In this document: piece after piece, positions 35,643 through 39,641 of the stretch
How the letters are laid out: each line of letters opens with the position of its first letter
Numbering within the stretch: the first letter of the stretch is position 1
DNA from: an uncultured Succinivibrionaceae bacterium
Lineage (GTDB): Bacteria; Pseudomonadota; Gammaproteobacteria; Enterobacterales; Succinivibrionaceae
NCBI GenBank assembly: GCA_944390105.1
Contig: CALXOV010000046.1
Span: forward strand, 1 to 39,641
Direction of reading: 5' to 3'
Length of the DNA stretch: 39,641 bases
Translations under genes and position numbers: made by a program
Notes under the pieces: model-generated
Told to the model about the DNA's origin: nothing
Databases searched by the model: none
What the model saw: the letters and a program-made list of their open reading frames with translations, nothing else

Positions 35643-36378
35643 GCTAGGCTTAATGCAGATTCATTGCTTTGCGCCGCCGGTTGTAGCGTTTCAAACCACG
35701 CGGCATGGCGGTAGCAGCAGCGGAGCGTACGCTTCATTTAATCTCGGGCCTAACAGTGGAGATGATGCGGCGACGGTGGCGCACAATCGCCTGCGCTTGG
35801 CGCTGTTGCTGGATACTCCGCAGGTAAAGTTTATGCAGCAGGAGCATGGCTGCAAGGTAGTGACTATCACCGATGCCTCGCAGGATCCTGGGGTATGCGA
35901 TGGCATGGTGACAGCGCTTAACAACGTGGCTTTGTGCGTGCAGACCGCCGATTGTCTGCCGCTGTTGCTGGCCGATGATGCTGGCACCGCTATCGGTGCC
36001 GTGCACTGCGGATGGCGCAGCCTAAGTGGCGGCATTATTGCCCCAGCGCTAACGGCGCTGCGGGCTTTAGGGGCTGAACATATTTGCGCGTGGATGGGAC
36101 CGGCCATTGGCCCGCAGTCCTTTGAGGTGGGGCCTGAGGTCAAAGCGGCCTTCGTCAAGCTTGATCCGCGCGCGGCAAAATGTTTTGTCCCGGGGCAAGG
36201 AGATCGCCTGTTGGCTGATTTGTATGCACTGACGCGTCTGCAGCTGGAGGCGGCAGGGGTGCAAGAAATCAGTGCGGCGTGCTTTGATACTTTCACCGAG
36301 TCTGAGCTTTTTTACTCCTATCGGCGTGACGGCGTGACCGGCCGCATGGCCTCGGTTATTGTCAAGCGCGCCGCCTAG
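35617..36378 (+). CDS. pgeF: polyphenol-oxidase-family peptidoglycan editing factor PgeF (YfiH)
   Basis: PgeF/YfiH removes wrongly incorporated amino acids from UDP-MurNAc precursors in E. coli. The 253-residue protein has the metal-binding set of the family: His77 in QQEHGCKV, Cys113 in TADCLPLLLAD and His130 in GAVHCGWRSL, plus the C-terminal FYSYRRDGVTGRMASV signature. ATG 35617 overlaps rluD by 26 bases. The in-frame ATG 35629, with GGGGAAG before it, is an equally good start and would remove four residues. The gene shares the rluD transcript and is followed by an inverted repeat. Confidence 0.95.
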   Translation: MGKIMQEHKLGLMQIHCFAPPVVAFQTTRHGGSSSGAYASFNLGPNSGDDAATVAHNRLRLALLLDTPQVKFMQQEHGCKVVTITDASQDPGVCDGMVTALNNVALCVQTADCLPLLLADDAGTAIGAVHCGWRSLSGGIIAPALTALRALGAEHICAWMGPAIGPQSFEVGPEVKAAFVKLDPRAAKCFVPGQGDRLLADLYALTRLQLEAAGVQEISAACFDTFTESELFYSYRRDGVTGRMASVIVKRAA

Positions 36379-36383
36379 AACGC

Positions 36384-36436
36384 GTCTGCTGGCGGCGCTG
36401 TGCTGCCGGCAGACCATGCTAAAACTTTGCTTTTTA
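36384..36436 (+). terminator. probable terminator after pgeF
   Basis: GTCTGCTGGC (36384-36393) pairs with GCCGGCAGAC (36405-36414) with one G-T wobble and an eleven-base loop. A T-rich stretch follows at 36424-36436 after a short gap. Confidence 0.45.
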
Positions 36437-36596
36437 GCTCAAGCGGTGCCGTTGCTTATGGACAGTGCAGCTTTGCTGTCAAATTAACGGCGGTTTTCTA
36501 AAGTCAAAAGTGCAAGCTGTCGGCAGGGTTGTCTGTAGCACGTTAAGCGGCAAGGCATACATCTCATTGATTTGTCGCTTTTTGTTTAAGCTATCC

Positions 36597-36625
36597 CTTT
36601 AAAAAAAGCGATCGCATCCCCATCT
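36597..36625 (+). promoter_or_regulatory. sigma-32 heat-shock promoter for clpB
   Basis: CTTTAAA (36597-36603, six of seven matches to CTTGAAA) is followed after 14 bases by CCCCATCT (36618-36625), a full match to the sigma-32 -10 consensus CCCCATNT. This predicts a start near 36632 and a leader of about 55 bases. The 309-base gap 36379-36687 otherwise holds only the pgeF terminator. Confidence 0.88.
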
Positions 36626-36687
36626 TTCACCATAGTAAAGAACGAAAGACAGATGATACGAACAGATTTCATTTGTGGAGGGAAGGG

Positions 36688-39267
36688 ATGCGTTTAGATA
36701 GATTTACGGTTAAGTTCCAAGAAGCGCTTTCGGACGCACAGTCGCTGGCCGTCGGCCATGACAATCAGTTCATTGAACCGGTGCACATTATGGCGGCGCT
36801 GCTGGCGCAGGAGGACGGTTCGGTTCGGCCGCTGCTGACGCTGGCCGGATCCGATCCGCAGGCCGTAAAGCTCTTAGTGGACGAGGCAGTCGATAAACTG
36901 CCGCAGGTCAAGGGGGTTGGCGGCGATCTACAGCTGTCGCCGCAGACAGGACGGGTTTTAAACTTATGCGATAAGCTGGCACAGCAGAATAAGGATGCTT
37001 ACATCTCTTCGGAGATGTTTGTGCTCGCAGCTTTGGAAAGCGACGGTGAATTAAAGCAGATTCTGCAAAAGTGCAATGTCACTAGGCAGAAGCTGCTTGA
37101 GGCTTTAAAGACCGTGCGCGCTGGGCAGAATGTCAATGATGAGAATGCGGAAAATGCGCGCGGTGCTTTGAAGAAATACACCATTGATTTAACGGAGCGT
37201 GCCGAGGCAGGTAAGCTCGATCCGGTGATAGGGCGTGATGAAGAAATTCGCCGCACTATGCAGGTGCTGCAGCGCCGTACCAAGAATAACCCGGTGCTCA
37301 TCGGTGAGCCGGGGGTCGGTAAGACCGCTATCGTTGAGGGCTTAGCCCAGCGCATTGTTAAAGGTGAAGTGCCGGAAGGTCTTCGCAATAAACGCGTACT
37401 GTCGCTGGATTTAGGCGCTTTAATTGCCGGTGCAAAGTACCGTGGCGAGTTTGAAGAGCGCTTGAAGGGAGTGCTCAATGAGCTGGCCAAGGAAGAGGGC
37501 AAGGTCATCCTGTTTATTGATGAGCTGCACACCATGGTAGGCGCGGGTAAGAGTGAAGGCTCGATGGATGCCGGCAATATGTTAAAGCCGGCGCTGGCGC
37601 GTGGCGAACTGCATTGCGTCGGTGCTACCACCCTAGATGAGTATCGGCAGTACATTGAAAAGGATGCGGCCTTAGAGCGTCGTTTCCAGAAAGTGCTGGT
37701 CGATGAGCCATCAGTGGAAAATACCATCGCCATTTTGCGCGGCTTAAAGGAACGTTACGAGATTCATCATCATGTGCAGATCACCGACCCTGCCATTGTG
37801 GCGGCGGCTACGCTGTCCAATCGCTATATCAGCGATCGTCAGCTGCCGGATAAGGCTATTGATTTGATTGATGAAGCTGCAGCCTCAATTCGTTTGCAGA
37901 TTGACTCTAAACCCGAGCCGCTTGATCGCCTCGATCATAAGCTGATCCAGCTCAAGATGGAGCGGCAGGCCGTGGCAAAGGAAACTGATGAAGCCAGCCT
38001 CAAGCGTTTAGCCGCTTTAGATGAGGAAATTAAAGAGAGCGAGCAGGAATATGCACGGCTCGATGAGATCTGGAAGCACGAGAAACTGACGCTTGAAGGC
38101 ACACAGCACTTTAAGGTTGAACTTGACAATGCGCGGCATGAGTTTGAGGTGGCCAAGCGCAATGGCGACTTAGCGCGTATGAGTGAACTGCAGTACGGCG
38201 TGATCCCCGATCTGCAAAAGAAAATTGAACAGGCCAGCAAGAACGAAACCGCACAGACCAGCTTGGTGAAAAATAAAGTCACTGAGACTGAGATCGCAGA
38301 AGTGGTCTCCAAAGCCACCGGCATTCCGGTAGCGAAGATGCTTGAAGGTGAGCGCGCTAAGCTGATGCACATGGAAGATAAGCTCCATGAGCGCGTGATT
38401 GGCCAAGATGAAGCGGTCAGTGCAATTGCAAACGCAATTCGCCGTAGCCGTGCGGGGCTTGCCGATCCCAATCGTCCGATTGGATCTTTTATGTTCTTAG
38501 GACCGACTGGTGTAGGCAAGACCGAGCTGTGCAAGGCGGTAGCCGAGTTTCTGTTTGATACGGAAAAAGCCATGGTGCGCATCGACATGTCTGAGTTTAT
38601 GGAGAAATTTGCGGTGTCGCGCTTGGTCGGTGCCCCTCCGGGGTATGTCGGCTACGAGCAAGGCGGTTATTTAACTGAAGCGGTAAGACGCCGTCCGTAT
38701 TCGGTGATTTTGCTTGATGAAATTGAAAAGGCGCATCCGGATGTGTTCAATATCCTGCTGCAGGTGCTCGATGACGGTCGTCTAACCGATGGTCAGGGGC
38801 GCACGGTGGACTTTAAGAACACGGTGATCATCATGACCTCGAATTTAGGCTCGAGCATGATTCAGGAGGAGAGCGGTAAATCAGACTATGCGGCGATGAA
38901 GGACAAGCTGATGCAGATTTTAAGTCAGCACTTTAAGCCAGAGTTTTTAAATCGTGTGGATGAGACGGTGGTATTCCATCCGTTAAGTCGCGAGAACATT
39001 AAGGCAATTGCGCGCATTCAGCTACATACCTTGACGGAGCGCTTGGCGGCTAACGGCTACGAGGTAACGCTGTCGGATCACTTAGTCGGATCGCTGGCAG
39101 ATATCGGCTTTGATCCGGTCTATGGTGCCCGTCCGCTGCGTCGCGCGATCCAGAACTCAATTGAAGATCCGTTATCCAAGCTGGTACTGGCAGGTAAACT
39201 GTTGCCGGGCAAGCGTTATGAACTGGATTTAAGCGCGTCCGGTGAGCTTAGCTGTCGCGAAGCTTAA
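36688..39267 (+). CDS. clpB: ClpB disaggregase chaperone
   Basis: ClpB is a hexameric AAA+ chaperone that works with DnaK to rescue aggregated proteins. The 859-residue length matches E. coli (857). In order: double Clp-N domain (1-145), NBD1 with Walker A GEPGVGKT at 206-213, a long coiled-coil middle domain (about 405-520), and NBD2 with Walker A GPTGVGKT near 606-613, then [10 protein letters not shown] and the C-terminal small domain. ATG 36688 with GGAGGGAAGG is preferred to an open TTG at 36673. Codon 149, the internal GTG start of the short isoform in E. coli, is GTC here. It is heat-shock controlled by the sigma-32 promoter upstream. Confidence 0.98.
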   Translation: MRLDRFTVKFQEALSDAQSLAVGHDNQFIEPVHIMAALLAQEDGSVRPLLTLAGSDPQAVKLLVDEAVDKLPQVKGVGGDLQLSPQTGRVLNLCDKLAQQNKDAYISSEMFVLAALESDGELKQILQKCNVTRQKLLEALKTVRAGQNVNDENAENARGALKKYTIDLTERAEAGKLDPVIGRDEEIRRTMQVLQRRTKNNPVLIGEPGVGKTAIVEGLAQRIVKGEVPEGLRNKRVLSLDLGALIAGAKYRGEFEERLKGVLNELAKEEGKVILFIDELHTMVGAGKSEGSMDAGNMLKPALARGELHCVGATTLDEYRQYIEKDAALERRFQKVLVDEPSVENTIAILRGLKERYEIHHHVQITDPAIVAAATLSNRYISDRQLPDKAIDLIDEAAASIRLQIDSKPEPLDRLDHKLIQLKMERQAVAKETDEASLKRLAALDEEIKESEQEYARLDEIWKHEKLTLEGTQHFKVELDNARHEFEVAKRNGDLARMSELQYGVIPDLQKKIEQASKNETAQTSLVKNKVTETEIAEVVSKATGIPVAKMLEGERAKLMHMEDKLHERVIGQDEAVSAIANAIRRSRAGLADPNRPIGSFMFLGPTGVGKTELCKAVAEFLFDTEKAMVRIDMSEFMEKFAVSRLVGAPPGYVGYEQGGYLTEAVRRRPYSVILLDEIEKAHPDVFNILLQVLDDGRLTDGQGRTVDFKNTVIIMTSNLGSSMIQEESGKSDYAAMKDKLMQILSQHFKPEFLNRVDETVVFHPLSRENIKAIARIQLHTLTERLAANGYEVTLSDHLVGSLADIGFDPVYGARPLRRAIQNSIEDPLSKLVLAGKLLPGKRYELDLSASGELSCREA

Positions 39268-39330
39268 ACTAAATGACGCGTAGATCGTGTTAAGTAAGAT
39301 AGTGGTCGCTAAACTAAAGGCGGCTAGGTG

Positions 39331-39364
39331 GCGGGCATCGCAGGCTAAAGTCTGCGGTGCCCGC
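39331..39364 (+). terminator. long hairpin after clpB
   Basis: GCGGGCATCGCAG (39331-39343) pairs with CTGCGGTGCCCGC (39352-39364) over 13 pairs with one T-G wobble and an eight-base loop, 63 bases after the clpB stop. No T-run follows, so it may terminate weakly or protect the mRNA end. Confidence 0.5.
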
Positions 39365-39516
39365 AGCGTTACTGTCGGCGGATGCGGTATAAGAAAGTTG
39401 TCGGCTCTCATCTGCAGTTAAGCGCTTGGTGCCACGAGTGCCCGGGTAGCTTAAGGCAGCGCCAAGCGTAGGCATGAAAAAAAATAGCGCGCTTTTATAT
39501 GGCGGCGATGTTGCAA

Positions 39517-39538
39517 AAATGTGAGATAAATCACATAT
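39517..39538. promoter_or_regulatory. CRP-type binding site
   Basis: TGTGA-gataaa-TCACA (39520-39535) is an exact match to the CRP core half-sites with six-base spacing, and the flanks AAA and TAT extend the match. A third TGTGA at 39540-39544 can pair with the same TCACA. The site is centred about 115 bases before the expected start of the promoter at 39608-39635. The remaining gap 39268-39641 has no visible gene. Confidence 0.7.
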
Positions 39539-39607
39539 TTGTGAGTGAAGTTTTAGTAGTATTGAAGATCCCGGCGCAATTATTTTTAAAAATTTTGTAA
39601 AAAATAT

Positions 39608-39635
39608 TTGACAGCTGGAAAATTTTCTATAAAAT
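39608..39635 (+). promoter_or_regulatory. strong rRNA-type sigma-70 promoter at the window edge
   Basis: A perfect TTGACA (39608-39613), a 16-base spacer and TAAAAT (39630-39635) match rRNA P1 promoter geometry. The 30 bases upstream are almost pure A/T (39570-39607), resembling an UP element. In E. coli clpB is followed by the rrnG operon, so this is probably the promoter of an rRNA operon lying beyond the window; that gene itself is not seen. Confidence 0.65.
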
Positions 39636-39641
39636 GTGCAC

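Noticed and set aside
36999-37733. Antisense reading frame of 244 codons inside clpB
   Set aside because: Mirror frame of a highly conserved gene, Ser-rich and without any supporting signal.
1-39641. tRNA or rRNA genes
   Set aside because: No cloverleaf-like segments with TTCRA T-loops or rRNA sequence were seen; only a probable rRNA promoter lies at the right edge.

Overview
The window is chromosomal DNA from a gammaproteobacterium. The evidence is conserved gene order: bamD/rluD-pgeF-clpB followed by an rRNA-type promoter, rpmB-rpmG-mutM, murA-murB-birA, and darP near pmbA all match or resemble the enteric/Aeromonas pattern. The presence of menA, with no aerobic respiratory genes in view, would fit an anaerobic or facultative gut organism such as a member of the Succinivibrionaceae. 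That placement is inference, not proof.

Layout. (1) 1-2.8 kb: the end of a two-partner secretion (TPS) transporter and its 805-residue exoprotein with YDG/MBG-like domains. (2) 2.8-15 kb: housekeeping genes, namely darP, an EamA exporter, pmbA, rpmB-rpmG-mutM, a small secreted cyclophilin-like protein, glmS, murA-murB-birA and menA. (3) 15-24.2 kb: surface polysaccharide genes. A GT4 glycosyltransferase is intact and converges on a block that has largely decayed: a polytopic membrane protein, an FAD oxidoreductase, and the CDP-6-deoxyhexose genes rfbF, rfbG and an rfbC-type epimerase. I count eight inactivating lesions in five genes. Only an SDR gene and a GtrA-type gene in the block remain open. 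(4) 24.4-29 kb: an isolated three-gene conjugation-type module (MOBH-type TraI, TraD coupling ATPase, small membrane protein) with no integrase or type IV secretion genes beside it. (5) 29.2-32.6 kb: a polysaccharide O-acetylation operon (CatB-like acetyltransferase, AlgI-type MBOAT, AlgX/AlgJ-like SGNH protein). Its likely promoter lies just downstream of a (TA)11 tract. (6) 33-39.6 kb: rluA, bamD, rluD-pgeF, and clpB behind a sigma-32 promoter. A near-perfect CRP palindrome and a strong rRNA-like promoter then run off the end.

How the parts fit. Genes in 3 and 5 build and decorate a cell-surface glycan. The TPS protein in 1 is a second surface factor. The decay in 3 suggests that this strain has lost, or can switch, one surface sugar while keeping the acetylation machinery. 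The genes on both sides of the decayed block are intact, which argues against generally poor sequence. The items most worth checking are the orphan TraI/TraD pair with its altered HHH motif, the TA microsatellite next to the acetylation promoter, and the CRP site ahead of the rRNA-like promoter.
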